Below, piece by piece: positions 9,831-20,511 of a stretch of 64,000 bases of DNA. Every line of letters begins with the position of its first letter. Within the stretch, counting starts at the first letter, position 1. The notes under the pieces are model-generated. The model was not told the origin of the DNA and ran no database searches. It was given only the letters and a program-made list of their open reading frames with translations. The stretch is from NCBI GenBank assembly GCA_032716605.1, contig CM064552.1:9426115-9490114 (forward strand), written 5' to 3'. The position numbers were made by a program, and so were the translations under genes. The DNA comes from Paralithodes platypus (lineage: Eukaryota; Arthropoda; Malacostraca; Decapoda; Lithodidae).

Positions 9831-10031
9831 GAGACCCAGGCCCATTTGAGGACCCCAGCAAAAGATTCCCAGGTCCCAGATCCCACAGAGAGGCTCCGAT
9901 TTCCGCAGGCAGACCCGCAGCAAAGCTTTACCACCACAAGCCCGCCCAAAATCTACTAACAAAAAGAGACAGAAGGGTAAATATGGGAAGGGAAATAAGT
10001 GTAATAGGAAAACGAATGCTGTTTCCCTCTA
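9831..10031. other. Unannotated interval
   Basis: Mixed unique sequence following repeat F (GACCCAGGCCC, CAGATCCCACAGAG). It may be the continuation of that element, but no second copy covers it here. Confidence 0.4.
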
Positions 10032-10231
10032 CTCTTACAATTACAGGCTCGCTATCGCTCGCCAAGAAAAGATCGGCATCTAAATTGTACGAAGTCTTAA
10101 TATTGACAAAGAAATGGGCGTAAAGTCTTAAAATCGCCAAACTACTGGGGCGAACGTCTTAAAATCTGAAAACCAATGGGGCTAAACACGAGGGAGAAGT
10201 GGGTCCAGAAAACCGTCCCATCTCCCCTTAA
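10032..10231 (-). mobile_element. TTAA MITE family A, copy A5 (partial)
   Basis: Retains ACAGGCTCGCTATCGCTCGCC, the reverse-orientation iterons and the right terminus CCCATCTCCCC TTAA (10228-10231). The left third has been replaced by unrelated sequence. Confidence 0.85.
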
Positions 10232-10234
10232 TTC

Positions 10235-10245
10235 ATTGATATATA

Positions 10246-10289
<44 letters not shown>

Positions 10290-10302
10290 TATATACTGTA
10301 TA
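10235..10302. repeat. (TA)n microsatellite
   Basis: (TA)n framed on both sides by ATACTGTATA-type interruptions. Confidence 0.9.
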
Positions 10303-10509
10303 TTGAAGCTCTTGCTCTTTAGATATGGTTTTGTGTTATTGTATTTGTAATATTGTTTGACTAAATCTTCAATGCGTTATTTCCATAGATTGATTTTGAT
10401 AAGTTATTTTGTCTTTATATTGTTCGGCTTCTGTTTAGGTTTGTTTGTTGTGCAAGTGTGACATTATAATTTATATATCATAATTTATATATGTAATTTA
10501 TGTTTAACT

Positions 10510-10898
10510 CCTTCAATACTTCCGGGCGGATGAGACACGTTAGCCTTGGTCGGCAACCCATCTAGGAGAGACAACCTTATAAAAATCCGGGTGGATGGGA
10601 CTCGTCAGCCTTGGTTGGCAACCTATCTAGGGGAGTAAATCTGATACAAATCCGTACTGCTTACCTACGGGGTAAGGCAGGTTACTGGATGGATTAGCCG
10701 AACACCACTGTAGAAAAATAGTGTTAAAAAGATACATAGAGGGTCTTTGGGTCGGACGGACCCTAAATTGAGTGGTCCTTCAGTAAACTGGCATGGGTTG
10801 TCATCTTACAGGGAATAGGTCCGCTTGGGGGCCTTCTGTGTATGGCTAACCTCATTAAGGGGAGTAAGGCGTCTGGCAATAGATTGATAGATAGATAG
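10510..10898 (+). mobile_element. Unassigned retroelement 3' region with (TAGA)n tail
   Basis: GC-richer block of about 390 bp unlike its neighbours. It contains two tandem copies of roughly 60 bp (AGCCTTGGTCGGCAACCCAT near 10541 and AGCCTTGGTTGGCAACCTAT near 10607). Further on are GGGTCGGACGGACCC and a terminal (TAGA)n at about 10882-10898. A simple-repeat tail after non-coding sequence suggests a non-LTR element 3' UTR. No coding sequence is seen. Confidence 0.5.
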
Positions 10899-11098
10899 AA
10901 CTCCTTCATTAGCGTTGACGTTCTTTCCGTTATATTCTGGCAACTATTAGATGATTTTCTTGAGATTGGGAAGGACCTTTAGCAATTAAGAGGCGACAAT
11001 CCTTTTAGCTACCAAAGATCCTTCCTAAGCAGAATAGCGTCGTCTAATAGTTGCCAGAACTTGATGAAAAGGACTTCACCGGTACTGAATAGCTTTAA
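10899..11098 (+). mobile_element. TTAA MITE family C, copy C1
   Basis: Palindromic core arms TTAGATGATTTTCTTGAG and GAATAGCGTCGTCTAATAG, right end CACCGGTACTG...TTTAA. Its right TTAA (11095-11098) is shared with the next element C2. The left TTAA has decayed. Confidence 0.8.
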
Positions 11099-11215
11099 CC
11101 CCTTCTGTACCAGCGACGTCTTTTTATTATTATTATAGCGATATTTGGAGGATTGTGTGCAGTTTAAAAAGGATCTGTGGTAGTAAGAATGGTCAAGGAT
11201 GATAGTTCGAATTGA
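11095..11215 (+). mobile_element. TTAA MITE family C, copy C2 (left half)
   Basis: TTAA CCCCTTCTGTACCAGCGACG followed by the first palindromic arm to GATCTGTGGTAG. The right half is missing. It shares the TTAA of C1. Confidence 0.8.
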
Positions 11216-11383
11216 GAAGAACACCGTTTTCCCCTGTTTTGATTATTTAGAGCATTGTTGAGTATTATTGGATACAAGTAGCACACAAAGCATAATAAGA
11301 GGTAATACAGAACATGTTTTAGGGCTCTCATTATTATGTAGTATGGATTAATTATGTATTAACAGTATTACTCGTTAGCGATG

Positions 11384-11719
11384 TTAAGGGGAGGTTTTTA
11401 GTTTGTTTCCTAGACCTCCATCAAGTTTAAAATTACACCCCTTTGACCCCATTTCAAGATGAATTTGTACATTTTTCGGTAGAAAAATGTCCCGGCCAAA
11501 GGCCGGTTCCTCTCAAATTACAGGCTCGCTATCGCTCGCCAGGAAAAAGCCGACTCCTAAATGGCACAAATGGTCTGAAAATTGACAGAAATGGGGCGAA
11601 AGTTCTTAAAATCGCCAAAATAATGGGGCAAACGTCTTAAAATCTCAAAAGCAATGGGGCTAAACATGAGGGAGAAAGGGGCCAAGAGAATAATCCCTCA
11701 AGTGGATATCTCCCCTTAT
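11384..11719 (-). mobile_element. TTAA MITE family A, copy A6
   Basis: TTAA GGGGAGGTTTTTAGTTTG at left, TCTCCCC TTAT at right. Contains the CCGGCCAAAGGCCGG hairpin and the reverse core CTCGCTATCGCTCGCCAG. Confidence 0.92.
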
Positions 11720-11832
11720 GCTTCACTCACATATAAATATATAAATATATATATGTATTCAAGTTTCAGTCTCATCTCATCAACAGTACCGTATAACCAA
11801 TCTTAACCTAACAAGATCTACGCTAATCAAAT

Positions 11833-12158
11833 TTAAGGGGAGGTTTTTAGTTTGTTCCCTAGACCTCCATCAACCTTAAAATTACACCCTTTCGAGTCCC
11901 TTTCAAGATAAATTTTTACATTTTTCGGTAGAATAATGTCCCGGCCGAAGGCCGGTTCCTCTTAAATTACAGGCTCGCTATCGCTCGCCAGGATAAAATA
12001 GACACCTGAATTGCACGAAAGGTCTTAATATGAGGTGAAAGTTCTTAAAATCGCTAAACTAATGGGGCAAACGTTTTATAATATCAAAAACAATGGGGCT
12101 AAACATGAGGGAGAAAGGGGTCCAGAAAACAATCCCTCAAGTGGAGACCTCCCCTTAA
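11833..12158 (-). mobile_element. TTAA MITE family A, copy A7
   Basis: TTAA GGGGAGGTTTTTAGTTTG to GACCTCCCC TTAA. It is very similar to A6 only 110 bp away. It is flanked by an unusually long direct repeat (about 32 bp; 11802-11834 and 12154-12185), and the 35-bp satellite begins just after the right copy. Confidence 0.92.
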
Positions 12159-12195
12159 CCTAACAAGATCTACGCTAATCAAATTGAACCTATCT

Positions 12196-12859
12196 TGTAG
12201 TCCATGTAGGCTCATCGTAACTCATAATCCTGTAGTCCATGTAGGCTCATCGTAACTCATAATCCTGTAGTCCATGTAGGCTCATCGTAACTCATAATCC
12301 TGTAGTCCATGTAGGCTCATCGTAACTCATAATCCTGTAATCCATGTAGGCTCATCGTAACTCATAATCCTGTAGTCCATGTAGGCTCATCGTAACTCAT
12401 AATCCTGTAATCCATGTAGGCTCATCGTAACTCATAATCCTGTAGTCCATGTAGGCTCATCGTAACTCATAATCCTGTAGTCCATGTAGGCTCATCGTAA
12501 CTCATAATCCTGTAGTCCATGTAGGCTCATCGTAACTCATAATCCTGTAGTCCATGTAGGCTCATCGTAACTCATAATCCTGTAGTCCATGTAGGCTCAT
12601 CGTAACTCATAATCCTGTAGTCCATGTAGGCTCATCGTAACTCATAATCCTGTAGTCCATGTAGGCTCATCGTAACTCATAATCCTGTAGTCCATGTAGG
12701 CTCATCGTAACTCATAATCCTGTAGTCCATGTAGGCTCATCGTAACTCATAATCCTGTAGTCCATGTAGGCTCATCGTAACTCATAATCCTGTAGTCCAT
12801 GTAGGCTCATCGTAACTCATAATCCTGTAGTCCATGTAGGCTCATCGTAACTCATAATC
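12196..12859. repeat. 35-bp satellite, about 19 copies
   Basis: Near-identical 35-bp units (TGTAGTCCATGTAGGCTCAT followed by a 15-base CGTAA..ATCC part). A TGTAATCC variant occurs in two units. It starts 38 bp after MITE A7. Homogeneity implies recent expansion. Uniform direct units without spacers exclude a CRISPR array. Confidence 0.97.
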
Positions 12860-12869
12860 TCTAACATCA

Positions 12870-13105
12870 ATTGGACCACAAGTTCCCGACCGGAACTGAT
12901 ATATTTCCACTGTAAGACTCTTTTTTTTTTTTTTAGATCCTATAATAGTCGGGCCAGGTTATCGGCGGGATCGGAAATACGAACGCCGTCCAGTGGGAAA
13001 AAAATCATCGGTCTCATATATATCATGGCGGGCGTTATCGGGGAATATATACGTGAGGGCCGAGGTCACCGCTAAAGGGGGGGGGGGGGGGGTACGTTGC
13101 CATGT
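12870..13105. other. Unannotated interval with G16 run
   Basis: Unique sequence with a T14 run (12922-12935) and a G16 run (13077-13092). No gene supported. Confidence 0.5.
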
Positions 13106-13292
13106 TTAACCCCTTTCGCACCGGTGACGTCCTTTTCATTGTATTCTGGTAACTATGGGATGATCTTATTCGGATTGGGAATGACGTCAATTCATTAACA
13201 GACTACAAACTGTCTCGATGAATCCTTTTAGCTACCATATAACCTTCCTAAGCTTAATAAACATCTTCTAGTAGTTGCCAGCACATACTGAA
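13106..13292 (+). mobile_element. TTAA MITE family C, copy C3 (right end replaced)
   Basis: TTAA CCCCTTTCGCACCGGTGACG at left and both inner arms are present. The right terminus is replaced at TTGCCAGCACATACTGAAAA by the start of the 26-bp satellite. Confidence 0.8.
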
Positions 13293-13579
13293 AAATATAA
13301 CTAAATGTAACTGAAAACAAATATAACTAAATGTAACTGAAAACAAATATAACTAAATGTAACTGAAAACAAATATAACTAAATGTAACTGAAAACAAAT
13401 ATAACTAAATGTAACTGAAAACAAATATAACTAAATGTAACTGAAAACAAATATAACTAAATGTAACTGAAAACAAATATAACTAAATGTAACTGAAAAC
13501 AAATATAACTAAATGTAACTGAAAACAAATATAACTAAATGTAACTGAAAACAAATATAATTAATGTAACTGAAAACAA
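13293..13579. repeat. 26-bp satellite, about 11 copies
   Basis: Nearly perfect 26-bp AT-rich units (AAATATAACTAAATGTAACT plus GAAAAC). The expansion starts inside the right end of MITE C3, suggesting it grew from, or inserted into, that element. Confidence 0.96.
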
Positions 13580-13649
13580 ATTTAAAATGAAGTCACCAGT
13601 AATGAAAAGGTTATATAATTTATTATACATACTGTATATACCGGTATAT

Positions 13650-13770
<121 letters not shown>

Positions 13771-13826
13771 AAGAGTGGGATAGTGAGGATATTCAGGTAA
13801 AGTGGTACAGCCTTTGATCACAAGCT

Positions 13827-15000
13827 GGTCAGTTAAGGTAAGTGATCCCACTCTCCTGTAGCAGCCCCAGGAGAACCAGTAGGGACCAATACAGAAGAAG
13901 GAGAGAGAGAGAGAGAGAATGATACAGAAAGGAGAAGATAAATAAATAAATACAATAACGAAAGGAGGGATAAGGGTAGGCTAAAACGCACACACACACT
14001 CTACACACCCACATACACACATTCTACACACGCACACAATCGACGAAAGGAGTGATAAGGGAAGAATAAAACGCACACACACTTTACAAACCTACATACA
14101 CACATTCTACACACACGCACGCATTCCACGAACAAAAAATGATAAGGGTAGGATAAAACGCACACACACTTTACAAACCTACATACACACATTCTAAACA
14201 CACGCACACATATATATATACACACACACACACACACTCTATAAATACATAAACACATAGTATTTTTGATGGTCAGTTTAGCTATATGATCCTACTCTCG
14301 CTGTAATAGTCCCAGGAGAGCCAGAGATCAATACTGAAGAACGAGAGATAGAACGATATGAATAGCAATAAATATATAAGAACGAGAGATAGAACGATAT
14401 GAATAGCAATAAATATATAAGAACGAGAGATAGAACGATATGAATAGCAATAAATATATAAGAACGAGAGATAGAACGATATGAATAGTAATAAATATAT
14501 AAGAAGAACGAGAGATAGAACGATATGAATAGCAATACATATATAAGAACGAGAGATAGAACGATATGAATAGCAATAAATATATAAGAAGAACGAGAGA
14601 TAGAACGATATGAATAGCAATAAATATATAAGAAGAACGAGAGATAGAACGATATGAATAGCAATAAATATATAAGATAGCGAAAGAGAATGATCAGGGT
14701 AAACTAAAACGCATAAACATACTCACTTTACATACACACACACACACTCTCTCTCTCTCTTTCTACCTACACTGTACACACACAAACACGCACACGTTCA
14801 ACACACACACACACACGATCCTAGATGGTCAATTAAATTAAGTGATCCTACTTTATCTGTGTCCCAGGGGAGCCAGGAATGTATACAAAGAAGGAGAGAT
14901 AGAACGCTATAGAAGCAACTATATCAATCAATAAGAATATACCGAAAGAAGCGTGATAAGGCTAGGCTAAAAAAAAAAACGCGCGCACACACAATATATA
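13827..15000. repeat. Three-unit higher-order repeat
   Basis: Three diverged large units start with GGTCAGTTAA (13827), GGTCAGTTTA (14271) and GGTCAATTAA (14827). Each continues with a GTGATCC..ACT block, a CCCAGGAGAGCCAG block, a GA-rich block and a GATAAGGGTAGGCTAAAACG block leading into (CA)n. Unit 1 carries three roughly 85-bp subrepeats of that last block (13958-14215). Unit 2 carries the 41-bp satellite. No coding function. Confidence 0.85.
14338..14676. repeat. 41/44-bp satellite, 8 copies
   Basis: Units GAACGAGAGATAGAACGATA plus TGAATAGCAATAAATATATA, with an extra three bases in some copies. Minus-strand open frames reading SFYLSF-like repeats come from this array and are not genes. 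Confidence 0.95.
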
Positions 15001-15006
15001 TATACC

Positions 15007-15070
<64 letters not shown>

Positions 15071-15115
15071 GGTATATATATATATATGTATATTATATAT
15101 ATATATATATATATG
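14999..15115. repeat. (TA)n with ACCGGTA interruptions
   Basis: (TA)n interrupted by TATACCGGTATA at about 15003 and 15066. Confidence 0.92.
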
Positions 15116-15540
15116 AGGAAAATAGGGAAATAACTCCATGGAGCACCATATTTACTACGAATTTTCGGCTTGCTCAATCAAGCAGCCATCCTCAGGTAAA
15201 CATCATGATCCTAAAAATGTAAAATAAAATAGTTTAACAATATATCATCAAATGGACCAACAATTAAACAATACAAGTAAAGTCAACTTAAAACGTTAAC
15301 CATAAGCTTAACAAACTAAACATAGTAAATCAAGCAGGGATTGCAAGCCTGTATTACGCTAAAATACAAAAACGGAAACCACTAAAGAAATACTAATTCT
15401 TCCTCACAACACAAATCTAATGTTACTGTATATTAAATCAAGCAAAAAAGTACGTAACCGCTCATCAAACGTGTGGTTATTTTTAGACGCGTTTGATGAG
15501 CCTTCCCCTTCTTCTATTTCAACCATACGTGGGCTACACC
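15116..15540 (-). other. Possible retroelement 3' UTR with hairpin
   Basis: On the minus strand it reads CCTGAGGATGGCTGCTTGAT near 15195-15176, a phrase I associate with the 3' region of Penelope-like elements; this is a memory-based guess. A perfect 11-bp hairpin, CTCATCAAACG...CGTTTGATGAG, spans 15461-15500. No coding remnant was identified. Confidence 0.3.
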
Positions 15541-15765
15541 AAACAAACTGTGTGTGAATATTAGAACACTACACGGGGAAATGGTCGTAAGTGTGGTATA
15601 TGGGCCACCTGAGTTTTCTAGGGGTAGGTATAAGGTTAGGTGTGCTGGACTGGTTCCCCTGTGTGGTATAGCTGTCTGATTAAGAGTTACGGTAATATTG
15701 CTGCGGTAGGCTGTAGCATGTAGACCCGGTGTGGCTATTCATACAGAGGCTTCATATTATTATTA

Positions 15766-15768
<3 letters not shown>

Positions 15769-15817
<49 letters not shown>

Positions 15818-15881
15818 TTAAATGCGAGTGAAGGAGACGAAAGGCAAAGCTACCTGTAACAAGTCCCCCCCCCCCCCCCAA
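15769..15881. repeat. (TA)n and C14 run
   Basis: (TA)n at 15772-15811 and a C14 run at 15868-15881. Confidence 0.9.
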
Positions 15882-15895
15882 GGTTGTAATTGGGG

Positions 15896-15970
15896 GTTGG
15901 GTGTGAGAGGGATCTGCCTTGCGTGGGCCAATCGGCTTTCTGCAGACTCTTATTTTCTTATGTTCTTATA
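15896..15970 (-). repeat. Dispersed repeat H, copy 2
   Basis: Reverse complement of 5351-5440: GGCTTTCTGCAGACTC then TTCTTATGTTCTTAT. Confidence 0.75.
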
Positions 15971-16267
15971 AAGTACAGTTATAGGCAGGTGAAGTAGAGA
16001 CAAGTGTTGGGGCAGCCTACCTTCATTTAACCATCTACCATAGTTATTTTACAGATTATTGGTATATAAATGTTCGATATATATTCTAGCAGTACTGTTT
16101 GGTGTGGATAGTGGGAATAAGGAATTCGGGGGGGTATTATGTAATACCACACAAAGTTAAGCTTCGGACGCTGATAGGTTTATACATTCGGTATTAATTT
16201 AGTTAAACATGTATGTAACACTCTAAAGGGTAAAGGCTATACTGCATCGTATCATGATATTAGGGTT

Positions 16268-16448
16268 CCATGTCATCTCAACCAGTAGACCATTTCAACC
16301 AGTAGCTCTCAACCAGTGCCAAATTAACCCAGACCAACCAAACCAGTGCCAAAATATAGTACTAACCTAACCTAACCGTATTGGTTGATTTGGTACTGGT
16401 TGAGAGCTACTGGTTGAAATGGTATAGCCTACTAGTTGAGTTGACCGG
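16268..16448. mobile_element. Small foldback element with CCTAA centre
   Basis: Arms of about 50 bp pair: CCAGTAGCTCTCAACCAGTG (16299-16318) against the complement within 16389-16440 (ACTGGTTGAGAGCTACTGG). The loop holds AACCTAACCTAACC. No clear target duplication was identified. Confidence 0.75.
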
Positions 16449-16449
16449 T

Positions 16450-16650
16450 CACCTGATATTACGCTTAGCAATGGCTATAGACAAGGTCCATAGACTATAG
16501 ATACCTTTTCGATGTTAGTATTATAGTATCCGATATATTACAATGTTTACACAGGTGCAACAAGGTTAATAGCATGATATAAGATGGATGAATTATATGT
16601 GAGTACCGGTATGTATTTAATATTAACTACTATGGATGACGTCTGATGAA

Positions 16651-16683
<33 letters not shown>

Positions 16684-17660
16684 ACGAAAGCCAGTCCATT
16701 CACTGCGGTTTGGTATTGTTTCTTTACATTCTTAATTCTTTAATAGCTATCCGTGTTTAATATAGATACAGGAGGGAATAACAAACAATGGTATTTTTGT
16801 CATTTATATATCAGATTCTGTCGTATGAATCGTATCGTAGCATAACAACAGCACAATAATTTTATATGGCAGACGGAGTGAAGTATCTATTGGTTCGAAA
16901 CGTGTGTTCGTACGTGTGCGGCCTTGTGATAGTTAAAGTGGGCTGTCGTCCAGAAACAATACGCTCCCAATGTCCGGGCCTTATCCAGGTGTCTCAGAAA
17001 CTGCGGTTTCTGACTACCTGTCAGCATGAAGCGTCAGATATTCAAAGCAGTCGCCAGTCAGTCACAAACGTATAATCTAAGCCGCATGCAGGAGGAATGT
17101 GTACCAGTGTGTAGAATCAAGGGAATGTAGATCCAAATTGTATGTAGGATCACTATATAGTGTCCGAGTAAACCGGTGCGAGAGACAGTCCTCAACCTCG
17201 CTAATACCATATAGCCTACAGCAGACGGCACCTCTGGCTCTGGCAATGAAGCACGACTGTACAATGCAAATAGTCTGTAAATAAATAACAATAGGTAGGC
17301 TAGATCTAACATTCCATAAGATAACCTGGGATATATCTAGTTTGCCCCCATATTCCCATTTGTGAAACTGCCAACGGAATGAACGCCAACCTCTCCGGAG
17401 TTGCCGAAAACAAACACAAGCGGTGAATCAAAATACTGACGTTGACAGGCTAGGATTCCACACGAGAGACCACTGAACTCCATCACTAAAATCTGGAAGG
17501 CTCATCGTCCGTATCGCGCTGTGTGGAGATTGAAGCCAACGGATGGCAATCGCATTTGGGAGTGGTACAAAAATGCTTAATATGCATTGCATATTGACGA
17601 AACGCTTAGTTATGAATGGAATATTTGTCTACAACCTTTAACAATTGTCTGTTTTTGCAG
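16450..17660. other. Low-repeat interval upstream of candidate exon
   Basis: One of the least repetitive parts of the window, with only a short (TC)n/(CA)n at 16651-16682 and moderate GC from 16,900 on. No domain-bearing ORF. It may hold 5' non-coding exons or promoter sequence of the candidate gene, but no signal decides this. Confidence 0.4.
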
Positions 17661-17740
17661 TAAAATTTAATGCGTGTCCTATCAGTGTCAAATTTATTTG
17701 AGCGAACTTTCTGCTCCGTTCTGCTCCCTCTGCATTTTCA

Positions 17741-17894
17741 ATGGGAAAAAGTAGTGGTGCGTCGTCTGCAGCGGCTTCAAATCACGCGAGTATTGAGCCT
17801 TCCAGTTGTTTATGGAGTTCAGTGGGAGAGACAGAGCCTGTGGCATCCACATTCTCCTGGCAGTTTGACCAACTGTCTGACTATATTTGCAATG
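17741..17894 (+). CDS. Candidate first coding exon of an unrecognised host gene
   Basis: A polypyrimidine tract and AG acceptor (TGTCTGTTTTTGCAG, ending 17660) precede the exon. An ATG at 17741 opens 51 codons up to a donor ATG|GTAAAT at 17895. The peptide starts MGKSSGASSAAASNHASIEP and ends TFSWQFDQLSDYICN. It is Ser/Ala-rich then acidic-aromatic, like a disordered N-terminus. The frame upstream is closed by TGA at 17699-17701, which sets the start. One base (G) is left over; joined to the exon at 50,955 it gives Asp and keeps the frame open. The alternative frame from ATG 17670 is also open through both exons, but its composition (Trp/Cys/Leu-rich) looks non-coding. No domain is visible and I do not recognise the product. 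The exon call is inference from splice context, phase and composition. Confidence 0.4.
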
Positions 17895-18748
17895 GTAAAT
17901 ACATTATATAAACATCGCAGTGACGTAGCTGGCAATAATATATTGTATACGATAATGTATATATGTATATGATAATATATATATATGATAATATATATAA
18001 TGTATATATATATAATTATATGATATAATGTAATCTATGGTAATCTTTGTGCCTTTGAAAAACGCGCTATATGTTTGCAGAGCAAAGTTGCCATTTAACG
18101 TTTTAAAGGACTGCGGTGCATGACGAATTTAAAGAACACGCAGTGGTTGTTGTCTATGCTCATCCCTTAAAAATCTGTATAGGTTATTTCATATATCTGA
18201 GTATGCATCACTATCGTTTTCCTTTTACGTCATAACATTTGCCAGCAAAATATAATGGCCCGTTCCGAAATATTGATAAAGCTATATTTTAATTTAAATG
18301 AAAGGAAACTAAAACAACGTTGTGGCAATATCTATTAGTGTTCGTCAAAATACAGTGGCTTCTACTTTACAAATTACGGCATACCACGTATTATATTCTT
18401 AACATAAGAAAAACACATATAAAAAGTGATACTATAAATAATATGTACATATTAAGCGAGTTGTAAGCATTAAATAACTAATAACTCCTTATTAGAGATA
18501 ATAATTTTCTTTCGAGGGTGTTCGAATGCAGTCAGCATTGTTGCGTCAGCCGTCTTTACCCAGCGTGAAGTGATCCGTGTGTGAGGTGTGACGTTCTCGC
18601 GTTGTGTGACAAATATCGCAGATTCTTCCAATATTACGCACTTTACGAAGTTAGGTGAATGCTAGGAATATAAACAGACACTCAGGTGATATGGTGTGTG
18701 CGGAAGAAGGGCATAACATAGCGGATAACTACCAAGGAATAGACAAAC
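17895..18748. other. Probable intron/unique sequence
   Basis: Short (TA)n near 17953-18012, then AT-rich unique sequence, becoming CpG-richer from about 18520. Confidence 0.4.
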
Positions 18749-18792
18749 ATGTGGATACGAGGCGGCATGACGCTTAGGATGGTGGGAATCAG
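18749..18792 (+). CDS. Candidate short first exon with GTGAGT donor
   Basis: ATG at 18749 after ACAAAC opens 14 codons plus two bases (MWIRGGMTLRMVGI then AG) ending at a consensus donor CAG|GTGAGT. It lies at the end of a CpG-richer block (18,540-18,790), as a promoter-proximal exon might. Joined to 50,955 it would hit a stop after three codons, so it would need another exon or belong to a different transcript. Very short; weak evidence. Confidence 0.22.
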
Positions 18793-19452
18793 GTGAGTGC
18801 ATCCTAGGCTAATAACAATTGAGCCTATATTTTTACCGTACAAATACCAAAGTCGCCACTGTAGTAATGTTGCCTAAAATCAACATTATCCCTATGATTG
18901 AATAATATTCAGGGCAATTCGCAGCTACCGATAAGTAATTTGGCCGCCTGCAACTCCATGCCCCAACTCGCCAACTGCGCAACTCGGTGCGCCGTAACCC
19001 ACGAGGCGACGTTTGTTTCAAGGTTTGTTGATAATCCTCAAACCTGTAACGATTACCTGATCATCGTGTTCCTGCTCCTATTTATATAACTTACTCGAGT
19101 GCCATGAATATTTGCTTATTAACCCTATTGGGTTTGAAGTAACAAACCCTTTTAATATAAATCACCGTAGATTAGCGTAGACAAGCTGGTGCGAACGGAA
19201 GGTTTGTTGTGGTACCGGTGTGATGTTTTGTACCGACGCCGAATAGCCTAGCTAGCCTAGTACAGTATTATTGTGTGTGTTCGCTATTATTGTCTTTGTA
19301 AGTTTGTATTTCTTCTATTGCAGTAGGTCTATACTTCCATATTTGTTTTAATTGATACCGATTGCCAACTATTTATTTACTATTTCACCTACACTAAGCA
19401 AGATAAACCTCTGAGCCTATTCGGCTTGTGAAAAATAGGCCTAGGCCTATAG

Positions 19453-19489
<37 letters not shown>

Positions 19490-20511
19490 CCTATATATAT
19501 ATATATAGCCTATATATATGGTATATATATATAGCCTAGGCCTATATAAATAATATACAGTATAGGCCTATGAGCCTAAATGACCGGTATAGTTGAAGAA
19601 CAGTATCATAATCTGCTTACGTAATAATCGTAATTTCTAGGCTCCAGCAAAGTAGGCTGTAGGCTACCATACCATATTCCAAGTAGGCCAAAACTGTTCC
19701 TCTATTACTTTGAGACGAATAGCCTAGAATAATCGAGCTAGTGTTTTTACCGTTTGGGAAGGACCAGCCAGGGAATAGCATATGCTAGGTGTGAAAATGT
19801 ACAGCACAATATTATTGCTCTAGCTCTTTTTGAGTTGCAGGGTTTAAGGATTCCGACTTCTGGCCTACTTTAGGCTACTTATTTGGGTAAACCTGACTTT
19901 TAGCACCAACAGCGGTTTAAGTAAGTATATTTGGTTGTGTGTGTTCTTGTCCTTCAGATATAGTGTTGTATTAGGCTAGGCTAGCCTATAAAGATTTGGA
20001 GCAGAAATTAGTATTTACCCATTTACCAACTATCTAAAATCACAGCCCCCACAGGGCTATGAAAATCAAGGAAAATGTGGGGTTAAAGACAATAAAATAA
20101 CAAAAATAGCTAGGCCTATATATGACAATAACAGTTTACCTAGGGATACAGGATTTCTCACCCCCCCCCCCCCCCCCCAGGACTTATTGAAATTTTGGCA
20201 AACATGAAGACCTCAGACAGCCTTTTTACTACTTATTATTTTTTGTCTTCGATATACAGTGTTGTTTTAATTACCCTAACCTAACAAACTTACCTAACCT
20301 ATCATAGTAGTATAGGTGGCGGCTGCCACCCCCGCATAAATAGTAAAAAGGCAATAATATATATGCTTTACCGGATCTAGCCTAATGGGCATAAACAGAT
20401 ATATGAGGTAACTGTTGGTGCTAAAAATCAGTAGGCATAGCCTAATACCTTTGTTTGGATCAAAGTATATCAACATTTCCGTTGCAGAGGAATATATTTA
20501 ATAGAGGTGGC
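18793..20511. other. AT-rich interval rich in TAGGCCTA motifs
   Basis: Contains short (TA)n/(GA)n at 19448-19520, many AGGCCTA palindromes (19,430-19,570, 20,110), a C18 run at 20161-20178 and repeat J at 19678-19890. No coding region is supported. Confidence 0.5.
19678..19890 (+). repeat. Dispersed repeat J, copy 1
   Basis: Shares with 28338-28545 the ordered blocks CCAAGTAGGCC, TTTGGGAAGG, CCAGGGAATAG, CTTTTTGAGTT and TTCTGGCCTAC. Diverged by roughly a quarter by eye. Unassigned. Confidence 0.6.

Noticed and set aside
12196..12859. CRISPR array
   Set aside because: Units are directly adjacent without variable spacers, and the genome is eukaryotic; it is a satellite.
14278..14664. Minus-strand frames of up to 128 codons reading SFYLSF repeats
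   Set aside because: Translation of the 41/44-bp satellite; no start context or domain.
17670..17972. 100-codon frame overlapping the candidate exon
   Set aside because: Runs through the donor into AT-rich intron-like sequence; Trp/Cys/Leu-rich composition is less protein-like than the frame from 17741. Kept as an alternative only.
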